A DNA stretch of 64,000 nucleotides from Vasconcelosia minhoensis LEGE 07310. GTDB taxonomy: Bacteria > Cyanobacteriota > Cyanobacteriia > Phormidesmidales > Phormidesmidaceae. The number at the start of each line of letters is the position of its first letter. The stretch's first letter is position 1. The stretch covers positions 1 through 64,000 of the forward strand of contig NZ_JADEXG010000016.1 of assembly GCF_015207255.1 (NCBI RefSeq), read 5' to 3'. A model generated the notes under the pieces. That model did no database searches and was not told the DNA's origin. It was given only the letters and a program-made list of their open reading frames with translations. Made by a program: the position numbers and the translations under genes. Shown here in pieces: positions 1 to 9,066 of this stretch.

Positions 1-473
1 GGAGCGGGCCGGCCAACCGGGGGGCTGACAGGGAGGTTGGACGCCGGTTGGGGGCGGGCCGGCAAGTCCGACTTGGGCGGACGCGGCGGAATCACCAGCC
101 GCTGCGGCTGAGCAGGCACAAACGCTTCTGGAGCGGCGGCTTCAAAATCTTCGTCAAAGTCATCAAGGCTATCTCTGAAGTCGGGATTTAGGGCCTGTTC
201 GACGTCTGAGGCGGGCTCTGGATCTGAGCACCAGGGTGAAGGCAGCGGTTCAAACGGCGGTGCCGATCGGCCTGAGCTAGCCTGGTCTGAAGCCGCCGAG
301 TCGGGGCCGCGGTCGCTAACCCAGCGCTTTTGATGGAGCATCCGTAGGTCTAGCTCTCTGCTGGGTTTGGGTGGAATCAATAATGTCTTTTTGAGCTTCT
401 GTTTATCAAAAGACGTATCGGCAAAAGCAGCGAAGAACTGATCGAGGTCGACTTTTTCACTTTTTTCCTGCAT
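1..473 (-). CDS. Proline-rich acidic hypothetical protein (C-terminus beyond left edge)
   Basis: An open minus-strand frame runs from ATG at 473 to the window edge without a stop, so only the first 157 or so residues are visible. The start (MQEKSEKVDLDQFF) follows a GAGG about 11 bases upstream. The first 40 residues could be helical. After that the chain becomes rich in Pro, Ser, Asp and Glu (stretches such as DDFDEDFEAAAPEAF and PPRPPKSDLPARPQPA), typical of an intrinsically disordered linker. I do not recognise a family. It may be the N-terminal tail of a larger protein whose folded domain lies outside the window. No function is assigned. Confidence 0.6.
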   Translation of the reverse strand, partial: MQEKSEKVDLDQFFAAFADTSFDKQKLKKTLLIPPKPSRELDLRMLHQKRWVSDRGPDSAASDQASSGRSAPPFEPLPSPWCSDPEPASDVEQALNPDFRDSLDDFDEDFEAAAPEAFVPAQPQRLVIPPRPPKSDLPARPQPASNLPVSPPVGRPA

Positions 474-626
474 GAGAGATATACCTCAATAGCAAAACCG
501 GAGACCGTTGAGCAATCTGTTATGATGCCCAATTTCGCCTGAGATTCAGCTGAGGTCAATAAGGGAGAAAGCCTCTATTGAACAGGTGTTCGGCCCGCTC
601 AATCGGGTCGCTCGCCCGCCGATCGG

Positions 627-668
627 GGGTGACGTCCCTGATCGGCGGGGTGACGTCCCTGATCGGCG
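627..668. repeat. 21-bp tandem duplication (2 copies)
   Basis: The unit gggtgacgtccctgatcggc+g occurs twice without interruption, at 627-647 and 648-668. The edges hold an inverted GCCGATC / GATCGGC pair, so the array can also fold. As 21 is a multiple of three, the duplication would add VTSLIGG twice to the overlapping reading frame, but that frame has no other support as a gene. Confidence 0.85.
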
Positions 669-745
669 GAGGGCTAAATTATTTCCCTGAATTTAACCCA
701 TGGATCGGGTTTGTCAAGGGGTTATTTTTCCGGACGGGGCCAATT

Positions 746-775
746 TTGACTGTAAAGAGGAATAGCCCTCATAAG
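746..775 (+). promoter_or_regulatory. Possible sigma-70 type promoter
   Basis: TTGACT (746-751, five of six matches to the -35 consensus) is followed after 18 bases by CATAAG (770-775, four of six matches to -10). It would start a transcript just before the small ORF at 800. This is a pattern match only. Confidence 0.25.
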
Positions 776-799
776 TACCTAAATTTAGACACCACACCC

Positions 800-982
800 A
801 TGCCACAGCCATCCCCCAGCGCATCCAAAACCGTACTGAATTTTCCCAAGCGGCGGAGTTCTCCCCAGCCCGTAGAAGACTTCTGCAAGGTCCAGCCGCA
901 GCTGCTCAGGATTTTGCATTCGCTCAGTCAGCTTGAGCAAAGCCGGTGCGGTGCGCTCCGAGGTCGGGCTTCAGGGCGGTAG
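800..982 (+). CDS. Possible small hypothetical protein (60 aa)
   Basis: Sixty codons from ATG 800 to TAG 982, giving a basic peptide (MPQPSPSASKTVLNFPKRR...) with a Cys-containing middle. The frame is open further upstream to 578, but that part contains the 21-bp duplication and looks non-coding. There is no good ribosome binding site. A promoter-like pair lies at 746-775. No family is recognised; it may be a relic or a chance ORF. Confidence 0.25.
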   Translation: MPQPSPSASKTVLNFPKRRSSPQPVEDFCKVQPQLLRILHSLSQLEQSRCGALRGRASGR

Positions 983-1001
983 CGCCAGTTTATCAGGCCC
1001 A

Positions 1002-1027
1002 GTTGTCAAATCCGGTTGTCAAATCCG
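1002..1027. repeat. 13-bp tandem duplication (2 copies)
   Basis: GTTGTCAAATCCG is repeated directly at 1002-1014 and 1015-1027. It lies in the spacer between the small ORF and the insertion sequence. Nothing indicates a function. Confidence 0.8.
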
Positions 1028-1167
1028 GTCCTTAGGCTCAGCGGCCAGACCAGCGACCCGGCTAAGCTGACCCGGCCTCGGGCCGGTTAGGGACGTGCAT
1101 GTTAATAACGTACCAGCCATCCGCGCCGGAGCCCACTCTTCGAGAAGAGCAAGCTCTACATCCCCAG

Positions 1168-1190
1168 CCCTTCTCCCGAGGGGAGAAGGG
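1168..1190. repeat. REP-like hairpin (10-bp stem)
   Basis: CCCTTCTCCC (1168-1177), GAG loop, GGGAGAAGGG (1181-1190): a perfect 10-bp stem. A second, similar hairpin (CCCTCTCCC / GGGAGAGGG) begins at about 1206 and resumes at 2728 because the insertion sequence splits it. Together they look like a twin-hairpin repetitive extragenic palindrome. Confidence 0.7.
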
Positions 1191-1211
1191 AGCCGGGTTC
1201 AAAGTCCCTCT

Positions 1212-1220
1212 CCCCCCGGG
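1212..1220. repeat. Left target-site duplication of the IS (CCCCCCGGG)
   Basis: The 9-mer directly abuts the left inverted repeat and is identical to 2722-2730. It is the loop and centre of the interrupted hairpin. Confidence 0.85.
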
Positions 1221-2721
1221 CTATCCATTACGCAAAAGTCGCTGTGATGGGGACAGGACTAGCGTTTGGCGGCGAGTTGCGCGCCTTCGAGCAGATGATG
1301 GAGCACCCCCAAGCCGCGCCAAAGCGTCTTCAAGCCCGGTTCCCCATCTCCCTTGCGAGCTAAGAAGCCACCGAGTTGGGCAATCCAGCGCACCGCCTGA
1401 CGGATAGTAGGCGGCTTTTTGGAACGGTTTTTGGGCTCGAACCGACGCCTGAGCAATCGCCATTCGGCGGTTTGCAGGATGGCGTCACAAGCGTCATCTG
1501 GGGCAACTCTGGCGTGGTAAGTCAGCCACATCAGACGCCAAGCCACAATCGAGTAAGTCGCCAAGGCATTGCACAACCGCTCCGCTGTTTCGAGCTGGAG
1601 CTGCTCAATCCGGCAGCCGCTTTTGAGCGTAAAGTGAAAGCGCTCAATTAGCCAGCGCCGACTGTACCAGCGCACACACTGACAGGCTTGCTCAAAGGTC
1701 TCAACCGGCAGGGTGGTCAGCAACATCCAGCGAATCGGTTGGCTGCCATCGGCGGGGGGCTGAGTTTCTTCTGCGAGCACCGCATTGAGCTGAACGGGCT
1801 GGGCGGCTGGGGCTTGCTTGCCATTGCGAGGCACCGCAATGGTCAGCGTCATCGCCCGCAGGGTCAAGGTGGCCTGACGAGCCGGGCGCTGCGGATTCCT
1901 GGCGACTTCAACGCTCAGCTGTCCCTGGATGGGCGCTTGCGCCAGGGTGGGGATAAGATAACCCAGTTCACCCTCGACTTTCCGATTGTGGGCTGCCCGA
2001 ATCAGCAGTTCGCTGTGCGCGCGCCGGGGTTGGACAAACAGGTCATAGATATCGGCCTCTCGGTCTCCCACATGCACCAGACAAACGCTATCGTCAACCC
2101 CCGGCTCGGCTGCCGTCAGCGTATCTAGCCAGCGCTGACTCTCTTTCTCACCGGTCGGCCTTTGTCGCCGAGACTGCCGTTTACCCGCCCGTTCCGCTCG
2201 GCTCCAAGTGTGCTGATGCAGCACGCCTAACGGCTCACCGTCTCCACTGACCGCAAAGCAGCTATGCACTTTGATGCCCTGCTGCTGGGTCTGGCAGATG
2301 AACCCTAAGCCGCTGGTCTGCTGCAAACTGCTAAAGTCTAAGTCTGTCGTATCTTGAATCGCCAGCACAACGCGCTCGGCATTGACTCGGGCGACGACGC
2401 TGGGACGATGACTGGCCAAAATTTGTCTGGCTTGGATGCGCGGGTTGGACCAAAAGCGATAGATGCTCTGGCTTTTGGAAGCCTGCTGCGTCGCTTGCGG
2501 CACGCTATCGTTGGGATGTTCGCTCAATGCCCGCAAGGTCTCTCGCAGCCGCTTGGCGTGGCGAAAGTCCTCGAAGGAAAAACGATGGATTTCTTAGCTG
2601 ACCCAATCGCGCATCTCAATTACCCTCGATAAAAACGGGAACGCTTTCTGCTAAACTCGCACAATCGCTGCCTCAAGTCTATGCCCTGCAACTCTTCTAC
2701 ATACTTCTGCGTAATGGATAG
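1221..2721. mobile_element. IS4-family insertion sequence, 1501 bp, with 9-bp target repeats
   Basis: The ends are inverted repeats: CTATCCATTACGCAAAAGT at 1221-1239, and on the other strand from 2721 the same 19 bases with one change (A to G at position 15). They are flanked by identical 9-mers CCCCCCGGG at 1212-1220 and 2722-2730, which I read as the target-site duplication; 9 bp is usual for IS50-like members of the IS4 family. The element carries one transposase gene on the minus strand. Removing the element and one 9-mer restores a hairpin, CCCTCTCCC-CCC-GGGAGAGGG, so it inserted into the centre of a palindromic repeat. Confidence 0.9.
1259..2614 (-). pseudogene. IS4-family (IS50-like) transposase with in-frame stop at codon 7
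   Basis: A DDE transposase that cuts and joins the ends of the surrounding insertion sequence. The open part (2536-1259, 425 codons from a TTG) shows the family layout: first Asp in IQDTTDLDF, second in HVGDREADIYD, and the Y-2-R-3-E-6-K signature in YSRRWLIERFHFTLK. The natural start appears to be ATG 2614 (MRDWVS), but the seventh codon is TAA (2594-2596). After it the frame continues as EIHRFSFEDFRHAKRLRE, which matches the usual N-terminal region. The gene is therefore probably disabled unless translation restarts at the TTG at 2536, which would skip the N-terminal DNA-binding part. The intact ends and target repeats suggest a recent insertion. Confidence 0.85.
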
Positions 2722-2730
2722 CCCCCCGGG
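2722..2730. repeat. Right target-site duplication of the IS (CCCCCCGGG)
   Basis: The 9-mer directly abuts the right inverted repeat and is identical to 1212-1220. Confidence 0.85.
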
Positions 2731-2825
2731 AGAGGGATTTAGGGTGAGGGCGAACCGGTACGCTATTTAATTGCCAGTCCCTTAGCCTAATCGGCCCGCC
2801 AAAGGCCGGCCGTCAGACCTATCCA

Positions 2826-4445
2826 TCAAAGGCTGCTACCGACGGTCGCTTGCGCCCGCTGAGGGTGCAGAGACTGGCCTTGCTGAAGAGCGCTGTAGAG
2901 TCGGTTGAGGGCATTCACATAGGCATCGGCAGAGGCGACGACGATATCGGTGTTGGCGGCATGGCCCGCATAAATGCGGTCTTTGTGGCGCAGCCGGATA
3001 GTGACCTCACCCATGGCATCAATGCCGGCGGTGACTGACTGAACGGAGAACTCAATCAGGTCGTTGGGAATATCGACGACGCGGTTGATCGCTTTGTAGA
3101 CCGCATCGACGGGGCCGGTACCGATGGCCGCATCCATCAGTTCTTCGCCGTCTGGAGTGCGCAGCGTGACGGTGGCGGTAGGACTGGCACTGCTGCCGCA
3201 GGAGACCTGCACCAGGGCTAGCTTAAAGTGCTCGGCGACTTGGAGGGTCTCGTCGTTGACGATCGCTTCCAGATCGCGATCGCTGATCTCCTTCTTCTTG
3301 TCGGCAATCTCCTTGAACCGCAGAAAGGCCCGATTCAGCTCTTGCTCGCTTAGCTCAAAGCCTAGCTCCTTCAGTCGCGAGCGAAAGGCATTGCGGCCCG
3401 AGAGCTTGCCCAAGACGATCTGATTTTGGTTCAGGCCGATCAGCTGCGCATCCATAATTTCATAGGTCAGCCGATTTTTCAGCACCCCGTCCTGGTGGAT
3501 GCCCGACTCGTGGGCAAAGGCATTGGCGCCGACGATGGCCTTGTTGGGCTGCACCAACATTCCCGTTAGGTTAGAGACCAGTCGGGAAGACTTATAGATT
3601 TCCTGCGTATTGATCTGGGTCAGCGGCGCTTCCGACTCGGCGGGGCGGCCGAGGAAGGGATTGTAGTATTGCCGCCGCACGTGCAGCGCCATCACCAGCT
3701 CCTCCAGGGCAGCGTTACCGGCTCGCTCGCCGATGCCGTTGACGGTACATTCCAGCTGCCGAGCGCCGTTTTCCACCGCGGCTAGAAAATTGGCGACCGC
3801 CAGGCCCAGGTCATTGTGGCCATGGACGGAGATCACCGCCTGGTCAATATTCGGCACGTTTTCGCGGATGCCGTGAATTAAATGGCCAAATTCGCGCGGG
3901 GTGAGGTAGCCAACCGTATCGGGAATATTCACCGTGGTCGCACCGGCCGCGATCGCGGCCTCCAGCACCTGGTAGAGGAATTCGGGCTGCGACCGGCCCG
4001 CATCCTCAGGGGAAAACTCAACGTCCTCTACGAAGCTTTTGGCCAGGGCGACCATTTCCTGGGTAATGGCCAGTACCTCATCCCGCGACTTTTTGAGCTT
4101 GTAGCGCAGGTGAATATCGGAGGTGGCAATGAAGGTATGGATGCGCCCTTTGGCGGCTGGGGCGAGCGATCGGGCCGCCGCTTCGATATCTGGTCGGGTG
4201 GCCCGGGCCAGGCCGCAGATGACCGGCCCCTCCGGCGTGCCCACCTCTGCTGCAATCCGCTGCACTGCCTCAAAGTCGCCTGGGCTGGCAAAGGGGAACC
4301 CCGCCTCGATGATATCCACCCGCAGCCGGGCCAGCTGCCGGGCCACTGCCAGCTTTTCATCAACGTTCATGGTCGCCCCGGGCGACTGTTCGCCGTCCCG
4401 CAGCGTAGTGTCAAAAATTAAGACCCGATCTGGCTGTGTGCTCAT
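2826..4445 (-). CDS. leuA: 2-isopropylmalate synthase
   Basis: First committed step of leucine synthesis: acetyl-CoA plus 2-oxoisovalerate gives 2-isopropylmalate in the cytoplasm. The protein has 539 residues, as expected for the long cyanobacterial/bacterial form. The N-terminal TIM barrel opens with [13 protein letters not shown] (residues 11-23). Metal-binding His208 and His210 lie in SVHGHNDLG, and NGIGERAGN follows at about 236-244. The C-terminal third (about 400-539) is the leucine-sensing regulatory domain, ending with a linker rich in Ser and Gln. It starts at ATG 4445 and faces away from the signalling gene at 4667, with 221 bases between them. It is a stand-alone leu gene, which is common in cyanobacteria. 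Confidence 0.95.
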   Translation of the reverse strand: MSTQPDRVLIFDTTLRDGEQSPGATMNVDEKLAVARQLARLRVDIIEAGFPFASPGDFEAVQRIAAEVGTPEGPVICGLARATRPDIEAAARSLAPAAKGRIHTFIATSDIHLRYKLKKSRDEVLAITQEMVALAKSFVEDVEFSPEDAGRSQPEFLYQVLEAAIAAGATTVNIPDTVGYLTPREFGHLIHGIRENVPNIDQAVISVHGHNDLGLAVANFLAAVENGARQLECTVNGIGERAGNAALEELVMALHVRRQYYNPFLGRPAESEAPLTQINTQEIYKSSRLVSNLTGMLVQPNKAIVGANAFAHESGIHQDGVLKNRLTYEIMDAQLIGLNQNQIVLGKLSGRNAFRSRLKELGFELSEQELNRAFLRFKEIADKKKEISDRDLEAIVNDETLQVAEHFKLALVQVSCGSSASPTATVTLRTPDGEELMDAAIGTGPVDAVYKAINRVVDIPNDLIEFSVQSVTAGIDAMGEVTIRLRHKDRIYAGHAANTDIVVASADAYVNALNRLYSALQQGQSLHPQRAQATVGSSL

Positions 4446-4666
4446 GGTGTTCTCGGTATGTAATCGCTACCTTCTATTTTAAGGCCGTCTTTGATCAACC
4501 TTGATTATCCTTAGCATCAGGGGCTATCCGTAGAATTGCGATGGGGCTGATACGATTTTCAGCGCCGCTGGGCACCCTTATATATGTATAGGGGCAAAAA
4601 TAGCGATGTAGCTTCTACGACTGAGCCGTCTGTCCCTATATCAGTCGCCCACACACCTAAAAGCCT

Positions 4667-7393
4667 ATGAGCGCCTGGTCTCGAATCGCTAACTTTCTAC
4701 CCCGCACGGCGGCAGGTCAGCAGCGCGGGCAACAAGCTAACCCCACCGCTGACCCAGCCATGTCCTCGCTCGACTGGGCTTCGTGCCGATCGCAGGCGGC
4801 CCAGTTCCAGCTGCTGAGGACGTTGGTCTTGAGAATTGGTGCAGCAGCCGACTTAGGAACGGCTTTGGGCAATGTGATTGAGGCGGTGTCTCAGGCTCAG
4901 GGCTGGCAGTATGGGGAAGCCTGGATGCCCGTTCAAAACCAGGGTATTCTCACTTTGATGACGGCTTTGTCCAACCTGACCGGTCCGGCTTCAGCTCACT
5001 TTGACTCGGCTCAGTTTGGCGAGCGCAGCCAGCAGTTGACCCTTCCGCTAAATGTCGGGATTCCAGGTCGGGTTTGGGCTAGCCAGCAGCCCGAATGGCA
5101 GGAAGATGTTTCCGCGGTTTCAGAGAGTCTTTCCCGCCGACGCCAGCTGGCAATTGACTGCGGCGTCAGAGCTGCGTTGGGGGTACCGCTGGTAGACGGC
5201 GATCGCACCCTAGCCGTGCTCGTTTTCTTTAGCACAGCGGCCATGCCCGAAGATCGCCAAGCGATCGAGACCATTACCGCCATTTCGCCCCAGCTGGGCC
5301 AGCTGATTCAGCAAAAGCAGGCACAGGTTTCCCTGCGCCAGAGCGAAGAGCGGTTCGAAGCGTTTATGAACAACAGCCCGACAATCGCCTTTATGAAGGA
5401 TGAAGCCGGGCGCTATGTCTACGCTAACCAGACCTGGAAGTCTCAGTTTCTACTTGAGCCCAAAGAGCTGCTGCACAAGACTGACTTTGAGCTTCTACCG
5501 CTCGAGATTGCTCAGCAGATTTATGAAAACGACCGCACCGTTCTCGCCCAAGACCACCCCCAGCAGCTGATTGAGTCTGTCCCCATGCCAGACAGCACGA
5601 TGCACGACTGGCTGACCGTCAAGTTTCCTTTCACCGATCAGCAGGGCCAGCGGTTTATTGGTGGCGTCACCTTTGATATTACCCAGCGCAAGCAGCTTGA
5701 GCAGGCTCTGATGAGAGAAAAGGAGCTGGCCCAGGTGACGCTCCGCTGCATTGGCGAAGCGGTAATCACAACCGATGCCCAGGGGCATATTCAATATCTC
5801 AACCCGGTCGCCGAGAAGCTGACCGGCTGGTCTCAGGTTGCGGCTCAGAAGCGGCGGATTACCGATGTCTTGCACATTTTGCATGAAACCAGCCGAGCGC
5901 CGGTGGCTAATCCAGTGCTGAGGTCTCTACAGACCGGCCAAACTGCTGCCCTCGACCCGGAAACGGTACTGATCTCCCGTGATCATCAGGAATTGGCCAT
6001 TCAGGATTCGACCGCGCTGATTAAGGCAGAGGATGGCGAGATTTTAGGCGCTGTGATGGTCTTTTATGACGCCAGCCAAACCCGTCATCTATCCCGCCGC
6101 CTGTCCTGGCAGACCAGCCACGATGGGCTCACCGGCCTGATTAACCGACAGGAATTTGAAGCCCGTTTGGAACAGGCTGTCCTCGGGGCACAGCATCAGC
6201 GTCAAAACCATACGCTGTGCTATTTAGACTTAGATAATTTCAAAATTGTCAATGACACCTGCGGTCGGATAGCGGGCGACCAGCTATTGCAGGACGTGGC
6301 AACCTTACTGCTGGCTCAGATCCGCTCTAGCGACATCCTAGCTCGGCTGGGGGGAGATGAGTTTGGTCTCCTATTGCGTCACTGCTCACCCGAGCAGGCC
6401 GCCCAGATTGCCCAAAATCTCAAATCGAAGCTTCAAGCCCATCGCTTTACCTGGCTGGAAAGAACGTTTGCCGCCAGCGTTAGTATTGGCATGACCGCGG
6501 TGACAGCTGAGGCGGAGAACGCTGCCAGCTTGCTGAGTGACGCCGATGCAGCCTGCTTTACGGCTAAGCAAAAGGGACGCGATCGCATTCATCTCCACTG
6601 CTCCCAGGATAGCGACCTCTGCCAGCATCGCGGCGAAGTCCGGTGGGCAGCGAGGATTGTCGAAGCCCTGGAGGCCGATCAGTTTTGCCTTTACTATCAG
6701 CCGATAGTGGCGGTTACGCCGGCAGTCGCAGGCGGCGAGCATTACGAGGTCTTGCTGCGGCTACGAGACCCCAGCGGCCAGATTATTTTACCTAGCGAAT
6801 TTATCCCAGCCGCCGAGCGCTATCACCTGATGCATCGGATCGACCGCTGGGTGATTCAAACCCTATTCGCCACTCAAAGAGACCATTATCAAAGCGTCTG
6901 GGCAGCTTCCCAGACCCAGCCTAGCAGCTATCTCTACGCGATCAATCTCTCGGGCGCCAGCATCAACGATGAATTTATGGGCTTTCTCACCGAACAGTTT
7001 ACAGAACATCAGATTCCGCCAGGGCTGATCTGTTTTGAAATTACAGAAACCGCGGCGATTTCAAATCTCTCCCAGGCCGTCCAGCTGATCGACAATCTCA
7101 GAGCCCTGGGCTGCCGGTTTGCCCTAGACGATTTTGGCAGCGGCATGTCTTCGCTGGCCTACCTCAAAACGCTGCCGATTGACTACCTCAAAATCGATGG
7201 TAGCTTCATCCGCCAGATCGTAGACAGCCCAATCGATGCGGCTATGGTTCAGGCGATTCAACAGATCGGGCAGGAAATGGGAATACAGACCATTGCCGAA
7301 TTTGTTGAAAATGAGGCGATTTTCGACAAGCTAAAAGCGATTGGTATCGACTATGTCCAGGGCTATGGGATGGGTCATCCCCAAATCCTCTGA
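4667..7393 (+). CDS. GAF-PAS-PAS-GGDEF-EAL signalling protein
   Basis: A cytoplasmic 908-residue protein predicted to make and/or break cyclic di-GMP. Domains in order: GAF (about 50-220), PAS (about 225-345, MNNSPTIAFMKDEAGRYVYAN), second PAS (about 350-475, ITTDAQGHIQYLNPVAEKLTGWS), GGDEF (about 480-645) and EAL (about 655-905). The cyclase motif is intact (GGDEF at about 562). The phosphodiesterase signature is EVL instead of EAL (Glu at 694), while DDFGSGMSS, LKIDGSFI and AEFVE are conserved. Glu is the catalytic residue, so the Ala to Val change need not abolish activity. No membrane segment or signal peptide is visible, so it should sense an internal signal. It is monocistronic. Confidence 0.92.
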   Translation: MSAWSRIANFLPRTAAGQQRGQQANPTADPAMSSLDWASCRSQAAQFQLLRTLVLRIGAAADLGTALGNVIEAVSQAQGWQYGEAWMPVQNQGILTLMTALSNLTGPASAHFDSAQFGERSQQLTLPLNVGIPGRVWASQQPEWQEDVSAVSESLSRRRQLAIDCGVRAALGVPLVDGDRTLAVLVFFSTAAMPEDRQAIETITAISPQLGQLIQQKQAQVSLRQSEERFEAFMNNSPTIAFMKDEAGRYVYANQTWKSQFLLEPKELLHKTDFELLPLEIAQQIYENDRTVLAQDHPQQLIESVPMPDSTMHDWLTVKFPFTDQQGQRFIGGVTFDITQRKQLEQALMREKELAQVTLRCIGEAVITTDAQGHIQYLNPVAEKLTGWSQVAAQKRRITDVLHILHETSRAPVANPVLRSLQTGQTAALDPETVLISRDHQELAIQDSTALIKAEDGEILGAVMVFYDASQTRHLSRRLSWQTSHDGLTGLINRQEFEARLEQAVLGAQHQRQNHTLCYLDLDNFKIVNDTCGRIAGDQLLQDVATLLLAQIRSSDILARLGGDEFGLLLRHCSPEQAAQIAQNLKSKLQAHRFTWLERTFAASVSIGMTAVTAEAENAASLLSDADAACFTAKQKGRDRIHLHCSQDSDLCQHRGEVRWAARIVEALEADQFCLYYQPIVAVTPAVAGGEHYEVLLRLRDPSGQIILPSEFIPAAERYHLMHRIDRWVIQTLFATQRDHYQSVWAASQTQPSSYLYAINLSGASINDEFMGFLTEQFTEHQIPPGLICFEITETAAISNLSQAVQLIDNLRALGCRFALDDFGSGMSSLAYLKTLPIDYLKIDGSFIRQIVDSPIDAAMVQAIQQIGQEMGIQTIAEFVENEAIFDKLKAIGIDYVQGYGMGHPQIL

Positions 7394-7531
7394 CAACAGC
7401 TGAAGCAGCTCTCTCGTCGAGCTTTTGCTCAATAGAGCAGCGGCCCAGTTTGACAATTGTTCAGTTTGAGCTTGAGCTAAGCCCCCCAATTCACTATTCT
7501 CAGGGGAATGCGAACTCAGCGGGAACGGGCC

Positions 7532-8944
7532 ATGTCTCAGGTGCTCATTCAGAACGGACGGGTGGTTACGGCGGTGGACGACTACCGGGCCGATATTCTC
7601 ATTCAGGACGGCCGGATCGAGGCGATCGCGCGTCATCTGGATGTCCCTGACGCCGTTATTCACGATGCCGCTGGTCTGCTGGTGCTGCCCGGCGGTATCG
7701 ACGTACACACCCACATGGAAGGTCCCCAAGGCCCCGCCGTCAACTGTGATACCTACGCGACCGGTACTCGCTCAGCGGCCTTTGGCGGCACCACAACGAT
7801 GATTGACTTCGCCTATCAGAACAAAGGTGACAGCGCTAGACAAACCCTCGATCGGCGGCTGGCTTTGGCTGAGCCTCAGGTCTGCATCGACTACAGCTTT
7901 CACCTGATTCTCACCGATGTCACCCCCGCCGTGCTCAGCGAGCTGCCTGGGCTAATCCAAACCGACGGCATCTCCAGCTTTAAGATGTTTATGGCCTATC
8001 CCGAAACCCTGATGGTGGATGATGCCGATATTTTCCGCACCATGCACAAGGTCGGCGAGCACGGCGGCATGGTCAACCTGCATGCTGAAAACGGTGGTGT
8101 CATCCAGGTGCTGATTGAAGAAGCGCTGGCCCAGGGACACACCTCGCCGAAGTACCACGCCCTAACCCGGCCCCGGCTGATGGAAGCCGAAGCCACCCAC
8201 CGGGCTATCCGGCTGGCCGAGCTGGCCGAGCTGCCGGTCTATATCGTCCATCTGTCAGCCCCGGAAGCGTTGGAAACGGTGGTACAGGCACGCGATCGCG
8301 GCATTCCCGCCTTTGCTGAAACCTGCCCCCACTACCTGTTTTTAGACGAGCAGGAATATGACCGGCCCGGCTTTGAGGGGGCTAAATATGTGATGACGCC
8401 GCCGCTGCGGCCGGCCGACTGCCAGCATCATCTCTGGCGCGGTCTGCGGTTTGACGACCTGCAAATTATCGCCACCGACCACTGCCCCTTTTGCTTTAAT
8501 GAGCAGCCCCTCGGCCTGAAATATTCTAAGCAGCTCGGGGCTGACAGCTTCGCTCAAATTCCCAACGGTGCGCCCGGGGTGGAACTGCGGCTGATGCTGC
8601 TCTATGACGGCGGCGTCCGGCCCGGCAAAATTTCGCTCAACCGCTTTGTCCAGCTGACGGCCACCGCCCCGGCCAAGATGTTTGGCCTGTTTCCCCGTAA
8701 GGGCACGATTGCCGTCGGCAGCGACGCCGATATCGTGCTGTTTGACCCGGAGCAGCGGCATACTCTCAGCGCTGCGGCCCATCATTCGCAGGTGGACTAC
8801 AGCCTGTTTGAAGGGCGCCAGATCGTCGGTAAAGTCGCTAAGGTGTTCAGCCGCGGCGAGCTAATTGTAGACGGCGATCGCTGGCTGGGGAAATCCGGCC
8901 AGGGCCAATTCCAAAAGCGCGCCGCCTCAGGTCGGATTTTATGA
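7532..8944 (+). CDS. Dihydropyrimidinase / D-hydantoinase
   Basis: Amidohydrolase that opens the ring of dihydropyrimidines or 5-substituted hydantoins, in pyrimidine breakdown. The binuclear zinc site is complete: HTH (His59, His61), the lysine that becomes carboxylated (Lys151 in FKMFMAYP), His184 (NLHAENG), His240 (IVHLSA) and Asp316 (ATDHCPF). I prefer ATG 7532 (MSQVLIQNGR, 470 residues), where homologous proteins begin and a GGGAACGGG precedes; an in-frame ATG lies 24 bases upstream at 7508. No other pyrimidine-degradation gene is adjacent, so the true substrate could be a different cyclic amide. Hydantoinase and phenylhydantoinase are alternatives. Confidence 0.88.
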   Translation: MSQVLIQNGRVVTAVDDYRADILIQDGRIEAIARHLDVPDAVIHDAAGLLVLPGGIDVHTHMEGPQGPAVNCDTYATGTRSAAFGGTTTMIDFAYQNKGDSARQTLDRRLALAEPQVCIDYSFHLILTDVTPAVLSELPGLIQTDGISSFKMFMAYPETLMVDDADIFRTMHKVGEHGGMVNLHAENGGVIQVLIEEALAQGHTSPKYHALTRPRLMEAEATHRAIRLAELAELPVYIVHLSAPEALETVVQARDRGIPAFAETCPHYLFLDEQEYDRPGFEGAKYVMTPPLRPADCQHHLWRGLRFDDLQIIATDHCPFCFNEQPLGLKYSKQLGADSFAQIPNGAPGVELRLMLLYDGGVRPGKISLNRFVQLTATAPAKMFGLFPRKGTIAVGSDADIVLFDPEQRHTLSAAAHHSQVDYSLFEGRQIVGKVAKVFSRGELIVDGDRWLGKSGQGQFQKRAASGRIL

Positions 8945-8982
8945 GCGCCCCGGCCTAAACGCTTCTCCTTATAAGCTTCTCC

Positions 8983-9022
8983 TTAATAAAATAAATAAAA
9001 TGAGCAGCTCGACTGGAGCTGC
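8983..9022 (-). terminator. Rho-independent terminator for the 9067-9426 gene
   Basis: On the minus strand GCAGCTC (9022-9016), a five-base loop and GAGCTGC (9010-9004) form a stem. It is followed by a T-rich tract (complement of the A/T run at 8983-9001). It sits just past the stop of the minus-strand gene. Confidence 0.6.
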
Positions 9023-9066
9023 CCATTGCTAGAACTGAATTTAGAAGAACCGATTCGGGCTCAGGG

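Larger units (their letters stand above)
474..1220. other. Gene-poor stretch with small tandem duplications and a hairpin repeat
   Basis: About 750 bases between the left-edge gene and the insertion sequence. It holds a 21-bp tandem duplication (627-668), a 13-bp tandem duplication (1002-1027), a possible 60-residue ORF at 800-982 and a hairpin repeat at 1168-1190. No RNA gene was recognised. The mix of short duplications and no conserved protein suggests a fast-evolving spacer. Confidence 0.5.

Noticed and set aside
1099-2632. Plus-strand reading frames across the insertion sequence
   Set aside because: They overlap the transposase in other frames and show no family pattern.
3882-4421. 179-codon plus-strand frame over leuA
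   Set aside because: Antisense shadow of a clearly conserved gene.
7508-7531. Upstream start of the dihydropyrimidinase gene
   Set aside because: The second in-frame ATG (7532) matches the start of homologous proteins; the extra eight residues are not conserved-looking.
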